From assembly GCA_964501705.1 (NCBI GenBank), contig CAZCUQ010000001.1:3988-67987 (forward strand): a stretch of DNA of 64,000 bases, given 5' to 3'. This document shows, piece by piece, positions 51,935-60,485 of the stretch; position 1 is the first letter of the stretch; each line of letters opens with the position of its first letter. A program made the translations under genes and the position numbers. The notes under the pieces were generated by a model. That model had not been told where the DNA came from. It saw nothing but the letters and a program-made list of their open reading frames with translations, and searched no databases. The DNA comes from RGIG4694 sp964501705. GTDB taxonomy: Bacteria; Bacillota; Clostridia; Oscillospirales; Ruminococcaceae.

Positions 51935-52810
51935 GTGAAATTAAAGATAAAAGTATTTGTTTCGTCTGTTCTTGCGGCATCGCTTCTTACAGCCTGCGGC
52001 TCGGCTATAGAACCTGTGACTCCCGCCGATATACCTGTAATAGATGAGCCTCCCGCAAAATCCGCAGAGGTAAGTTCAAATAATGCGTCCGATTCGGTAA
52101 ACACCGCCCGGCCCGTTTCCGACGGAATGGGAAACGACGAGATAAGATCCGCCGAAACTTCTCCGATAGTTGACGGGACGATCACCGTTTCTCAGACAAA
52201 ACCCGAATTCGCTTTTGTTCCCGATTACGATGAGAGCTTCTTTGAGAACGATCTCTTCATCGGGGATTCCATCACCACGGGATATTCCGGTTACGGAATA
52301 CTTGACGAAAAAAACGTTTTCGCCAAAATCGGTCTGAATCCTTTAAGCGCTCTCGACACCGAGATAAAAACCCCGGACGGAAATTACCTCCTGTCCGATG
52401 AGATCGCTCTCAAAAAGCCGAAAAGAGCGTATATTATGCTCGGCTCGAACGGCATAGACTGGCTCGCGTGCAGCAATATGCTCGACGGAATAAGCGATAT
52501 CGTCGATGCCATTCACGACGCAAGTCCCGAAACTCAGGTAATATGTCTTACAATTCCCCCCATAACAGAGGATTACGAAAGCGAAACAGAAGGCGTTACC
52601 GCACGGGACGTCATGGAAAAAATCGGAGACTATAACGAAAGGCTCGCCTCTCTGTGCGATGACAAGGAGATCCAGTGCATCGATATCACTACAATGCTCG
52701 AGGATTCGGACGGGTACTTCTTTGATTACTACGCCGAGGTGGACGGTATGCACTTCAAGCCTACCGCTTATAAAATGATCCTTACAAAGATACAGTATAC
52801 TCTCGGATAA
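51935..52810 (+). CDS. SGNH/GDSL-family lipoprotein hydrolase
   Basis: A 291-residue predicted lipoprotein: lipobox LTAC with Cys near residue 21, a Pro/Ser/Asp-rich linker to about 95, then an SGNH hydrolase domain. Block I is IGDSITTGY, block III is replaced by the LGSNG-type loop, and block V is DGMHF with the catalytic Asp and His. Bacterial surface members de-esterify polysaccharides or peptidoglycan; the exact substrate is unknown. The start is GTG at 51935 with AGAGGA upstream. queH starts two bases after its stop. Confidence 0.85.
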   Translation: MKLKIKVFVSSVLAASLLTACGSAIEPVTPADIPVIDEPPAKSAEVSSNNASDSVNTARPVSDGMGNDEIRSAETSPIVDGTITVSQTKPEFAFVPDYDESFFENDLFIGDSITTGYSGYGILDEKNVFAKIGLNPLSALDTEIKTPDGNYLLSDEIALKKPKRAYIMLGSNGIDWLACSNMLDGISDIVDAIHDASPETQVICLTIPPITEDYESETEGVTARDVMEKIGDYNERLASLCDDKEIQCIDITTMLEDSDGYFFDYYAEVDGMHFKPTAYKMILTKIQYTLG

Positions 52811-52811
52811 A

Positions 52812-53474
52812 ATGTCAGGAATAAACTATTCAAAGGAAACCGAGAGAGTAATTTCGGAAACCATTAAAAAAGGAATAAAGCCCTCGCTTCTTCTGCACAG
52901 CTGCTGCGCTCCGTGTTCAAGCTATGTGCTTGAATATCTCTCTCCGTTTTTTAAGATAACCGTGCTTTACTATAATCCGAATATTTTCCCCGAATCGGAA
53001 TATACTCACAGAATAAACGAGGAAAAACGCTTTATAAAAGAATTCACCGAAAACACAAACCCGAAACCCGAAATTTCTTTTGCGGAAATAGGATGGGAAT
53101 CGGAAAAATTCTATGAAGCCGTAAAAGGATATGAAAATATCCCGGAGGGCGGAGAAAGATGCTTTCGATGTTTTCTTCTGAGACTTTCCGCGGCGGTTTC
53201 TTACGCCGAAAAGAATTGTTTCGATTACGTAACGACGACTTTATCTATAAGTCCGCTTAAAAACGCGGAAAAGCTGAACGAAATTTGCCGTGAGCTTACG
53301 GAAAATACAAAAGTAAAAGCGCTTCCGTCCGATTTCAAGAAAAAGGGCGGATATCTTCGCTCATGTGAGCTTTCACGTGAGTACGGACTTTACAGGCAGG
53401 ATTACTGCGGCTGTATTTTCTCAAAAAAAGAAAGGGACAAAAGATTACGCGAAAAAAATGAACAGAAAAAATAA
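52812..53474 (+). CDS. queH: Epoxyqueuosine reductase QueH
   Basis: A 220-residue protein of the former DUF208 family. The N-terminal LLLHSCCAPCSS has the paired cysteines, GGERCFRCF gives two more, and the C-terminus ends QDYCGCIFS. These eight or so cysteines bind an Fe-S cluster and a second metal site. QueH reduces epoxyqueuosine to queuosine in tRNA and replaces the cobalamin enzyme QueG in many Firmicutes. It is translationally coupled to the lipoprotein gene with no ribosome site of its own. Confidence 0.93.
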   Translation: MSGINYSKETERVISETIKKGIKPSLLLHSCCAPCSSYVLEYLSPFFKITVLYYNPNIFPESEYTHRINEEKRFIKEFTENTNPKPEISFAEIGWESEKFYEAVKGYENIPEGGERCFRCFLLRLSAAVSYAEKNCFDYVTTTLSISPLKNAEKLNEICRELTENTKVKALPSDFKKKGGYLRSCELSREYGLYRQDYCGCIFSKKERDKRLREKNEQKK

Positions 53475-53507
53475 AAGCGCAAAAAGGAATGTCCTTTCGC
53501 GCTTTTT
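53473..53507. terminator. Bidirectional terminator of queH and tRNA-Leu
   Basis: AAAAGCGC plus AAAGGA pair with TCCTTT and GCGCTTTT around an ATG loop, with T runs on both strands. Confidence 0.85.
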
Positions 53508-53515
53508 TTAAGTAA

Positions 53516-53599
53516 TGCCGGCGGCGGGGGTCGAACCCGCACTCCGTTGCCGGAACGGGATTTTGAGTCCCGCGCGTCTGCCAATTCCGCCACGCCGGC
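53516..53599 (-). tRNA. tRNA-Leu (anticodon CAA)
   Basis: An 84-base cloverleaf on the minus strand. Acceptor GCCGGCG pairs with CGCCGGC plus discriminator A; the D arm contains GGCAGAC; the anticodon stem CGGGA/TCCCG holds the loop CTCAAAA with anticodon CAA; a long variable arm (TCCGGCAACGGA) marks it as Leu-type class II; the T arm is GCGGGTTCGACCCCCGC. The CCA end is not encoded. Confidence 0.96.
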
Positions 53600-53619
53600 A
53601 GATATTTGAAATCAATATT

Positions 53620-53648
53620 ATTATACCACTTTTTTTAAGTCTTGTCAA
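53620..53648 (-). promoter_or_regulatory. Consensus promoter of tRNA-Leu
   Basis: Minus-strand TTGACA and TATAAT, both perfect, with a 17-base spacer, 21 bases before the tRNA. Confidence 0.85.
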
Positions 53649-53689
53649 GAGCTTTTTTTATTTTTTTGTTATATAAAAAGGAGAACAAA

Positions 53690-55420
53690 ATGAAAAAACT
53701 GCTGAAATATTTAAAGGATTACAAAAAGGAATCGGTTCTGGGACCGCTTTTCAAGCTTCTTGAATCGCTATTCGACCTGCTCGTGCCGATAGTAATGGCG
53801 AAAATCATCGACGACGGAATCGGAAATTCCGATAAGAGCGTCATCCTTGAAATGGCGGGACTTCTCGCGCTTTTCTCATTTATCGGAATAGTCTGCTCGC
53901 TAACGGCTCAGTATTTCTGCGCGAAAGCCGCCGTGGGATTTACAGGAGATCTTAAATCCGCGCTGTTCGCTCACATCAACACTTTATCCTACGCCGAGAT
54001 AGATTCGCTCACCACATCGTCTCTGATAACGAGAATGACCTCCGATATGAATCAGCTCCAAAATGCGGTAAATCTTGCCCTGAGACTGCTTCTGCGTTCG
54101 CCGTTCATAGTTTTCGGAGCGATGATCGCCGCGTTTATGATAGACGTAAAGGGCGCGCTCGTATTCGCAGTGACTGTTCCCGTTTTGTCCGCTGTGGTTT
54201 TCGGGATAATGTCAGGCACAGTTTCGCTCTACAAAAAGGTTCAGGCAAAGCTTGACAGAGTGCTTTTGCGCACAAGGGAAAACCTCACGGGTGTGAGAGT
54301 CATCCGCGCTTTCTGCAAGGAAGAAAGCGAAAAGAAAGCTTTCAGCGAGGATAACGAAGCTCTGGTGAAGTTTCAGCTCTTTGCGGGAAAAATATCCGCT
54401 CTTCTGAATCCGCTTACGTTTATTATAATAAATGCCGCTTCCGCATATCTTATTTATGTCGGCGCACTGCGCGTTGACGGAGGATTTATCAGGCAGGGCG
54501 AGGTAATCGCGCTTTATAATTACATGGCTCAGATACTTGTCGAGCTTATTAAGCTTGCAAATCTCATAATCACCATGACGAAAGCAGCCGCCTGCGCGGG
54601 AAGAATAAGTGCCGTATTCGATATCCGGTCAAGTCAGAAGTTCCCCGAAAAAAAATCATTTGCGGGAAAAACAGCGGAGAATTCCGACTCTGCGGTCATT
54701 TTTTCGCACGTCGGCTTAAAATATAAAAACGCTTCGGACGAAGCGCTTACGAATATCTCCTTTGAAGCGAAAAAGGGAGAGTCGATCGGAATAATCGGCT
54801 CAACGGGTTCGGGAAAGACCTCGCTTATCAATCTCATTCCGCGTTTTTACGACAAGACCTCCGGGGAGATCTTCATTGACGGAATAAAGATCGAAGATTA
54901 CCCAAAAGAAATTTTACGGGAGAAAATCGCCGTAGTTCCTCAAAGAGCCGTGCTTTTCAGAGGCACTGTCGAAGAAAATATCAGATGGGGAAATGAAGAA
55001 GCCTCCGCAGAGGATATTAAAAACGCCGTAAGAGTTTCCCGATCCGCCGATATTGTTAATCAGAAGGGTCTTGACTTTATGATAGAACAGGGCGGAAAAA
55101 ATCTTTCGGGCGGACAGAAACAGCGCCTTTGTATCGCAAGAGCCATTGTAAAGAAATCCGAAATACTCATTCTCGACGACAGTGCCTCTGCTCTTGATTA
55201 CGCCACGGATTTAAAACTAAGAACGGAGATTTCAAAGCTTTCGTGGAATCCTACGGTATTTATAGTGTCCCAGAGAACAGCATCCGTAATGTCATGCGAT
55301 AAGATAATCGTTCTCGATGACGGTGAGATCTCCGCTGTGGGAACGCATGACGAGCTTCTTGAAAAATCTCCCGTTTACAATGAGATATATTCTTCACAGT
55401 TTAAAAAGGAGGGAGCGTAA
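53690..55420 (+). CDS. ABC exporter half-transporter with degenerate nucleotide site
   Basis: A 576-residue type IV ABC half-exporter: six transmembrane helices (about 10-310) fused to an ATPase domain. Walker A GSTGSGKTS, Q-loop VVPQRAVLF and signature LSGGQKQR are normal. Walker B ends LILDDSAS, where the catalytic Glu is Asp, and the switch reads IVSQRTAS, where His is Gln. These are the changes of the degenerate half of heterodimeric exporters such as TM287 and BmrC. The partner is the next gene, overlapping by one base (TAATG). Likely substrates are lipids, peptides or drugs. The ATG at 53690 has AAGGAG upstream. Confidence 0.93.
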   Translation: MKKLLKYLKDYKKESVLGPLFKLLESLFDLLVPIVMAKIIDDGIGNSDKSVILEMAGLLALFSFIGIVCSLTAQYFCAKAAVGFTGDLKSALFAHINTLSYAEIDSLTTSSLITRMTSDMNQLQNAVNLALRLLLRSPFIVFGAMIAAFMIDVKGALVFAVTVPVLSAVVFGIMSGTVSLYKKVQAKLDRVLLRTRENLTGVRVIRAFCKEESEKKAFSEDNEALVKFQLFAGKISALLNPLTFIIINAASAYLIYVGALRVDGGFIRQGEVIALYNYMAQILVELIKLANLIITMTKAAACAGRISAVFDIRSSQKFPEKKSFAGKTAENSDSAVIFSHVGLKYKNASDEALTNISFEAKKGESIGIIGSTGSGKTSLINLIPRFYDKTSGEIFIDGIKIEDYPKEILREKIAVVPQRAVLFRGTVEENIRWGNEEASAEDIKNAVRVSRSADIVNQKGLDFMIEQGGKNLSGGQKQRLCIARAIVKKSEILILDDSASALDYATDLKLRTEISKLSWNPTVFIVSQRTASVMSCDKIIVLDDGEISAVGTHDELLEKSPVYNEIYSSQFKKEGA

Positions 55421-57195
55421 TGCCATCGGAAAAAAATACGGGAACTGTGAAAAAGGTTTTTCTCCGAATAAAAAAATATATGCCGCTGATGATTATCTCG
55501 GTGATACTCGCGGCGGGATATTCCGTACTGTCTCTTTATATCCCGATACTTGCGGGAAACGGGATAGATCTTATCGTCCGAACGGGAGACGTTGATATCG
55601 GGGGGCTTATCCCCATTCTTGCAGGGATAGCGGAAACAGCTCTGCTTGCGGCGCTCTGTCAGTGGATAATGAATATAATAAACAACCGGGTGGCGTATAA
55701 TGTGGTAAAGGATCTCAGAGAGGACGCTTTTGCAAAAATCCAATCTCTCCCCTTAAAATACCTTGACGTTTCCCCTGTCGGTGAGCTTGTAAACCGTGTT
55801 ATAGCCGACGCGGAGCAGTTTGCGGACGGACTTCTCTTAGGTTTCACTCAGCTTTTTACGGGAATCGTTACTATTGTCGGAACTCTCATTTTTATGCTCA
55901 CGATAAACGTAAAGATCGCGCTGATAGTATTTGTTCTCACACCGCTTTCACTGTTCGCCTCGAAATTCATCGCGGAGCATACGTATTCGATGTTTAAGAC
56001 TCAGTCCGAAACAAGAGCGGAGCAGACCGCTTTCACCGATGAAATGCTCGGAAATCTCAAGATCGTTCAGGCGTTTTCTCATTCCGAGGCGGCGCAGGGC
56101 GAATATGACGAGATAAATAATCGGCTTGAAAAATGTTCTCTGCGCGCGACGTTTTATTCCTCCACCTCAAATCCCGTGACGAGATTTATCAACAATCTTA
56201 TCTATGCGGCGGTGGGTGCTGCGGGAGCGTTTGTGATCCTTTCGGGAAACGCCGCAGGATTTACCGTGGGAAAGCTTACAAGCTTTTTAAGCTACGCAAA
56301 TCAATATACAAAGCCGTTCAATGAAATATCTTCCGTTATTACGGAACTTCAAAACGCTCTTGCGTGCGCGGCGAGAATTTTCGCGCTCATCGAAGAAGAG
56401 CCGCAGATCCCCGACGCGGAAAATGCGATAATTCTCGAAAATCCGAAAGGAGATATCGAATTTAAGGACTTGAGATTTTCCTATCTTCCCGACGTATCGC
56501 TTATCGAAAATTTCAATCAGACGGTAAAAAGCGGTGAACACGTTGCGATAGTGGGTCCGACAGGCTGCGGAAAAACCACTCTGATAAATCTTATTATGCG
56601 TTTTTACGATGTGAATTCGGGAGGGATATCTGTCGATGGAACGGATATACGAAATATCACGCGAAAAAGCCTGAGACAGAACATCGGAATGGTTTTACAG
56701 GAGACATGGCTCAAATCGGGAACTATACGGGAAAATATAACCATGGGAAAACCCGACGCGTCGGAAGATGAAATAATCCGCGCCGCGAAAGCGGCTCATT
56801 CTCACAGTTTTATCCGCAGGCTGGAAAATGGCTACGATACGGTCATTGGCGAGGACGGCGGAAATCTTTCGCAGGGTCAGAAACAGCTTCTCTGCATTAC
56901 AAGGCTTATGCTCGCGAAGCCTCCCATGCTTATTCTGGACGAGGCAACCTCATCGATAGACACCCGCACGGAGATGAAAATTCAGAACGCGTTCAACAAG
57001 CTGATGGAGGGCAGGACAAGTTTTATTGTCGCGCATCGTCTTTCCACGATACGGGAAGCGGATATTATCCTTGTCATGAATAAAGGAAATATTATAGAAA
57101 AAGGAAATCATGAGGAGCTTCTTGCGAAAAAAGGATTTTATTTTGATCTTTACAACAGTCAGTTTGCTGTCTCCGGAGACAGCTTTGACATATAA
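55420..57195 (+). CDS. ABC exporter half-transporter with canonical catalytic site
   Basis: A 591-residue partner of the preceding protein with the same six-helix plus ATPase layout. Walker A GPTGCGKTT, Walker B LILDEATS (catalytic Glu) and H-loop IVAHRLST are intact, but the signature is LSQGQKQL instead of LSGGQ. Together the two proteins give one full catalytic site (this Walker A/B with the partner signature) and one degenerate site, as in heterodimeric exporters. GGAGG lies upstream of the ATG in the end of the first gene. Confidence 0.94.
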   Translation: MPSEKNTGTVKKVFLRIKKYMPLMIISVILAAGYSVLSLYIPILAGNGIDLIVRTGDVDIGGLIPILAGIAETALLAALCQWIMNIINNRVAYNVVKDLREDAFAKIQSLPLKYLDVSPVGELVNRVIADAEQFADGLLLGFTQLFTGIVTIVGTLIFMLTINVKIALIVFVLTPLSLFASKFIAEHTYSMFKTQSETRAEQTAFTDEMLGNLKIVQAFSHSEAAQGEYDEINNRLEKCSLRATFYSSTSNPVTRFINNLIYAAVGAAGAFVILSGNAAGFTVGKLTSFLSYANQYTKPFNEISSVITELQNALACAARIFALIEEEPQIPDAENAIILENPKGDIEFKDLRFSYLPDVSLIENFNQTVKSGEHVAIVGPTGCGKTTLINLIMRFYDVNSGGISVDGTDIRNITRKSLRQNIGMVLQETWLKSGTIRENITMGKPDASEDEIIRAAKAAHSHSFIRRLENGYDTVIGEDGGNLSQGQKQLLCITRLMLAKPPMLILDEATSSIDTRTEMKIQNAFNKLMEGRTSFIVAHRLSTIREADIILVMNKGNIIEKGNHEELLAKKGFYFDLYNSQFAVSGDSFDI

Positions 57196-57224
57196 CAGTT
57201 TTTTGCCTTCATTTATTGCGGCAT

Positions 57225-57333
57225 GGAGCTTCAAGGGCGCGAGGGGGAAAACTCATGGGGCGGGGAAATGGCTGATTTGCGCGTTTTCTGAGTCCCCCGC
57301 CCCTATGGCTTCATATTTGCCCCCTGAAGCTCC
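57225..57333. repeat. GC-rich nested inverted repeat element
   Basis: Outer arms GGAGCTTCA (57225) and TGAAGCTCC (57325) and inner arms CATGGGGCGGGG (57254) and CCCCGCCCCTATG (57295) make a two-tier hairpin in AT-rich surroundings. The right end CCCCTGAAGCTCC also occurs at 25932-25944 after another G/C-rich hairpin, suggesting a dispersed repeat family. Confidence 0.55.
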
Positions 57334-57453
57334 TAAAAAACAGCAAATAAAAGCTTACTTAAAGCCAAAGCGAAAACGAAACAATAAAACGGACTTCAAA
57401 TCATATTTGATAAATAATTCTAAAATTTTTCATAAAAAATTATAATAAAAGGT

Positions 57454-57482
57454 TTGACAATAAGGAAAGAGTGTTGTATAAT
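57454..57482 (+). promoter_or_regulatory. Consensus promoter of the epimerase gene
   Basis: Perfect TTGACA and TATAAT with a 17-base spacer; leader about 95 bases. Confidence 0.82.
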
Positions 57483-57585
57483 ATATATTGGATTGTTATA
57501 CGTGTCGTCCGAAAGTTATGGGCGCTGTGATCAACAGATAGCTAATATACAGATATCATCAAAGCATTAACGGAGGAACTGCAAA

Positions 57586-58533
57586 ATGAGAAAAATACTT
57601 GTTACGGGCGCTTCGGGGCTTATAGGCAAGGCAGTCTGCGAGTCTCTTGCAGCGCATGATACCAAAGTTATAGGAACAGACGGTTATCAATGCGACCTGC
57701 AGCATGAAAATTTTAAATTTGTCAGGGCGGAAATAACCAACAGCGTGGAAATGTCCCGCTTGATAACTAAGGAAAAACCCGATGGTCTCGTTCACCTCGC
57801 TTGTACGGTGGATAACGATTTTCCCGACGTCCTTACCCCCGAAGAGGAAAGATCCAGCGCCGCCGTGGATAAATATCTGTTCAGAGAAGCCGTATTGGAA
57901 AATTTTAAGGATATTATCCTTATGAGTACTCACCAGGTGTATGCTCCCCAGAAATCCAGAGAGCCTATCCGCGAAATAAGCGATGAAAGACCGAACACCG
58001 TGTACGGTAAAATAAAATACGACTCCGAAAAGGCTCTCAAGGCAGCTGTAAAAAAAGGCGCGACAATAGGCGTTATTATGAGATGCTGCCCCGTTTATAC
58101 AAAGGAATTCACCGATAACTTAAAAAGCAAGATATACGATGAAAAAGAAGGCTGTGCGTTCGTTTTCGGCTACGGCGATTACGGATACTCCTTTACCTGC
58201 GTTTACAATATCGCCGATTTCGTTGTCGGTATTCTCTGCGGAAAAAACAGCATAAATTATGAGGGAGTGTATAATGTCTGCGACAGTAAGCCGATTCTCG
58301 CAAAGGAAATAGTCGATTATTTACGAGAAGCACATAAGATCGGAGCCGTTGTTCAGAGAAACTATACAACGGGTAATGTTAAATCCGTTTTCGGCGGAGT
58401 CATAGGCTCTAAAGTACCCAAAACAAATTACAGATACAATGATATGAGTATCGCCTGCAGCAATGTTTCTTACGATAATACAAAGGCGCAGAGAATTTCC
58501 ACTTTCCGCTGGAAGCTGTCAAATACCAAATAA
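57586..58533 (+). CDS. NAD-dependent epimerase/dehydratase family protein (extended SDR)
   Basis: A 315-residue extended short-chain dehydrogenase. The N-terminal VTGASGLIGKAV is the glycine-rich nucleotide-binding motif, LVHLACTVDN follows, and STHQVYAP with YGKIKYDSEKA supply the Ser and Tyr-x-x-x-Lys catalytic residues. This group makes nucleotide-sugar epimerases, dehydratases and reductases; the substrate is not clear and no sugar-pathway gene is adjacent. GGAGG precedes the ATG. It is a single-gene unit with its own promoter and a strong terminator. Confidence 0.88.
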   Translation: MRKILVTGASGLIGKAVCESLAAHDTKVIGTDGYQCDLQHENFKFVRAEITNSVEMSRLITKEKPDGLVHLACTVDNDFPDVLTPEEERSSAAVDKYLFREAVLENFKDIILMSTHQVYAPQKSREPIREISDERPNTVYGKIKYDSEKALKAAVKKGATIGVIMRCCPVYTKEFTDNLKSKIYDEKEGCAFVFGYGDYGYSFTCVYNIADFVVGILCGKNSINYEGVYNVCDSKPILAKEIVDYLREAHKIGAVVQRNYTTGNVKSVFGGVIGSKVPKTNYRYNDMSIACSNVSYDNTKAQRISTFRWKLSNTK

Positions 58534-58568
58534 AACAGAAGATCGGATTAAAAAATAAAAATCAATCG

Positions 58569-58615
58569 AAAATAACCGGCATCGGGCAGCTTATTTGCCC
58601 GATGTCGGTTATTTT
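58569..58615. terminator. Bidirectional terminator between the epimerase and TetR genes
   Basis: A 20-bp stem (AAAATAACCGGCATCGGGCA with its complement, one G-T) and a 7-base loop. It overlaps the TetR stop codon. Confidence 0.88.
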
Positions 58616-59153
58616 AAACTATTCTGAGACAAATGTCCGCCATCTCTTCGGGCGTCTCGGCAAATCCCCCGGAAGTCCAGCTCAGAGTTATGCCGAGAAG
58701 CGCACCCTCCCTCGCGGCAAGAGAATACCTCCCTCCGCTCTTTGCCGCCGCGGAATAATCCGATAAATCAAAGAGAGATTTCAGTATCGCCGAAAGCGAT
58801 AACCCCGAATTTACTATGAGATTCAAAATGTGACTGTTTTCCTTGATCTTCGAGAAATAATCGATAAACCACTGTCTTGGGTCTTTTTCAAAGGCTTCGT
58901 CCCTGACTTCTTTCCCGATATCCTTTCCTATTTCCTCGCAGATATTTTTTACCACATCGTCCTTGGTCTTATAATTGCGGTAAAATGACATTCTCGATAC
59001 TCCCGACCGAAGCACAAGCTCGGTTATCGTGATCTTGTCATAAGGCTTCACTTCCATAAGATAAAGCAGAGCCGAACGTATACATTCTTTTGTAATGCGA
59101 TTTGATTCCTCGTTGGAAACGCGCAAAATATCTTTTTTGGCAAGTTCCGACAT
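58614..59153 (-). CDS. TetR/AcrR-family transcriptional regulator
   Basis: A 179-residue regulator. Residues about 18-65 are the TetR helix-turn-helix domain (ITITELVLRSGVSRMSFYRNYKTKDDVV). The C-terminal part is helical and ligand-binding, unrelated in detail to well-known members (TetR_C_33 or DhaS-like possible). It is divergent from a membrane protein gene, with TetR-style palindromes between them, so it probably represses that gene and itself. AAGAGGTG precedes the ATG. Confidence 0.88.
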   Translation of the reverse strand: MSELAKKDILRVSNEESNRITKECIRSALLYLMEVKPYDKITITELVLRSGVSRMSFYRNYKTKDDVVKNICEEIGKDIGKEVRDEAFEKDPRQWFIDYFSKIKENSHILNLIVNSGLSLSAILKSLFDLSDYSAAAKSGGRYSLAAREGALLGITLSWTSGGFAETPEEMADICLRIV

Positions 59154-59172
59154 GATTTACACCTCTTTTTGT

Positions 59173-59194
59173 GTTAATATGTTATAATATTAAC
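59173..59194. promoter_or_regulatory. Operator-like inverted repeat upstream of the TetR gene
   Basis: GTTAATAT and ATATTAAC with a 6-base centre, 20 bases before the TetR start, likely overlapping its promoter. Confidence 0.5.
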
Positions 59195-59223
59195 GAAAAT
59201 TTTGTGAAAATAGGCAGAAACTA

Positions 59224-59252
59224 TTGAAAAATCCGAAAAAATATGATATCAT
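59224..59252 (+). promoter_or_regulatory. Promoter of the divergent membrane protein gene
   Basis: TTGAAA and TATCAT with a 17-base spacer; the predicted start of transcription falls at the palindrome listed next. Confidence 0.58.
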
Positions 59253-59260
59253 ATAAATGA

Positions 59261-59295
59261 TGTTACAAGTGTAACACCTCTGCTTTTGTAACATC
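59261..59295. promoter_or_regulatory. TetR-type operators at the transcription start
   Basis: TGTTACA-AG-TGTAACA is a perfect 16-base palindrome (59261-59276), followed by a third half-site TTGTAACATC (59286-59295). Together GATGTTACA and TGTAACATC form a wider inverted pair. Position just after the -10 box fits repression by the neighbouring TetR protein. Confidence 0.6.
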
Positions 59296-59324
59296 AATAA
59301 CAAAAAAGAAAGGCAGGAATAAGT

Positions 59325-59960
59325 TTGAAAATGAGAAATTTTGATCTGTATTCGCTCGTTATAATGGCGGCGGTAATATCTTTTCTGGGATTTGTTACGG
59401 AAAACCTCTGGCTTTCCGTGAGAAAAGGCTACATAGACAACAGGAATATGAATTTCCCGTTTCTTGCGGGATACGGCGTTCTTGTCGTGGAAATATATCT
59501 GCTTATAGGAAGTCCCTCGCTGATGATAAACGACAATAAGTTCGGTCTTACTCCGAGAGGCTGCTATATCGTGTATTTCATGGCAGCGGCGGTGCTTGTG
59601 AGCATCGGAGAGATAATCCTCGGCACTGCGGTCGAAAAGCTGTTCGGCTTTGAATACTGGAACTACGAGAAAATTCCCATGCATATAACAAAGTACACAT
59701 CTGTCCCCACAAGTTTCGGATTCGCTTTTATCATCACGTTCTTCACCGACAAATGCTTTATGCCGATAATGGACAGGATAAACAGTATCGATTGCGAAAG
59801 CGCCCGTACCGCGGCATGGGTGCTGGGTATCGTAATGGCGGGGGATTTCATTGTCTCCTTCGGGAAAATGTACCGAACGGGAAAATTAAACGAAATCTGG
59901 CGGATAGAAGTTCCCGCGCTGTATGACGCGTCTCATAAGATAAAAAGAAATAAAGGGTAA
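59325..59960 (+). CDS. CmpB-like membrane protein (putative ABC-transporter type IV)
   Basis: A 211-residue membrane protein with about five hydrophobic helices. The conserved pattern around FVTENLW, the aromatic GFEYWNYEKIP loop and PTSFGFAFI matches the ABC_trans_CmpB family, which is often annotated as an ABC permease although no transporter partner is known. The start may be TTG at 59325 or ATG at 59331; AAAGGCAGG lies upstream. It is divergent from the TetR gene and probably its target. Confidence 0.65.
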   Translation: MKMRNFDLYSLVIMAAVISFLGFVTENLWLSVRKGYIDNRNMNFPFLAGYGVLVVEIYLLIGSPSLMINDNKFGLTPRGCYIVYFMAAAVLVSIGEIILGTAVEKLFGFEYWNYEKIPMHITKYTSVPTSFGFAFIITFFTDKCFMPIMDRINSIDCESARTAAWVLGIVMAGDFIVSFGKMYRTGKLNEIWRIEVPALYDASHKIKRNKG

Positions 59961-59966
59961 AAAGCA

Positions 59967-59994
59967 GGGGAAGAGAGCATACTCTTTTCCCCCC
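59967..59994. terminator. Terminator between the CmpB-like and SCP2 genes
   Basis: GGGGAAGAGAG pairs imperfectly with CTCTTTTCCCC and is followed by a long T run. Confidence 0.75.
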
Positions 59995-60004
59995 TTTTTT
60001 TGCA

Positions 60005-60337
60005 TCATTTTTTTGCCTTTTTAAGAAGATTCGCAAATTCCAAAGCCTTGCCGAGATCGCCGTCAACCTTTAATTTCTTCGCGGTGAACGCGGCTACGGG
60101 GTCAAGCTTGCCCGCAAGAAGCTTTTCAAAATTATCGGGACTTACGGTTATCGCACAGCTTCTGTCAATGTATTCGTAAGGCTCTGCGCTTATTTTGCCG
60201 TCCTTTATCTCTACGTAAAATACTCCGCCCCCGTCTCCCGTGATATTAACCTGAACAGCGAGGAAATTTATTCCTCCTGTATCAAGTTTCTGTGATTTTT
60301 CGCGTACCTCTTCGAGGATTCTGCCGAGATCTGCCAT
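60005..60337 (-). CDS. SCP2 sterol-binding domain protein
   Basis: A 110-residue stand-alone SCP2 domain. GVFYVEIKDGKI, a CAITVSPDNFEKLLAGKLDPVAAF-type core and KLKVDGDLGKALEFANLL are typical. The fold binds lipids or hydrophobic ligands; bacterial single-domain members lack a known role. The ATG at 60337 is preferred, with AAGGAG 8 bases upstream; a longer frame begins inside the leader. It is monocistronic with its own consensus promoter. Confidence 0.85.
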   Translation of the reverse strand: MADLGRILEEVREKSQKLDTGGINFLAVQVNITGDGGGVFYVEIKDGKISAEPYEYIDRSCAITVSPDNFEKLLAGKLDPVAAFTAKKLKVDGDLGKALEFANLLKKAKK

Positions 60338-60453
60338 AATCATTCTCCTTTTGAAACAGCGCCGGTTCCGCAAGGACGGCGCTTTGATATAATAGATTTC
60401 CGAAAACGCTTTTCCCATCCGAAAAAACGCGGAAGAAAAACTTACATGAAATT

Positions 60454-60482
60454 ATTATACAACAATAAAATATTTTTGTCAA
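60454..60482 (-). promoter_or_regulatory. Consensus promoter of the SCP2 gene
   Basis: Minus-strand TTGACA and TATAAT, both perfect, with a 17-base spacer. Confidence 0.82.
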
Positions 60483-60485
60483 GTA

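Larger units (their letters stand above)
57196..57585. other. Gene-free region between the ABC exporter and the epimerase
   Basis: 390 bases. It holds a GC-rich nested inverted repeat (57225-57333) that may also terminate the ABC operon, then AT-rich sequence with the epimerase promoter at 57454-57482. The open frame through it has no ribosome site and starts inside the ABC gene, so it is not called. Confidence 0.65.

Noticed and set aside
57110..57445. 111-residue frame over the end of the ABC gene and the GC-rich repeat
   Set aside because: It starts within the ABC gene and crosses the inverted repeat; no ribosome site or family.
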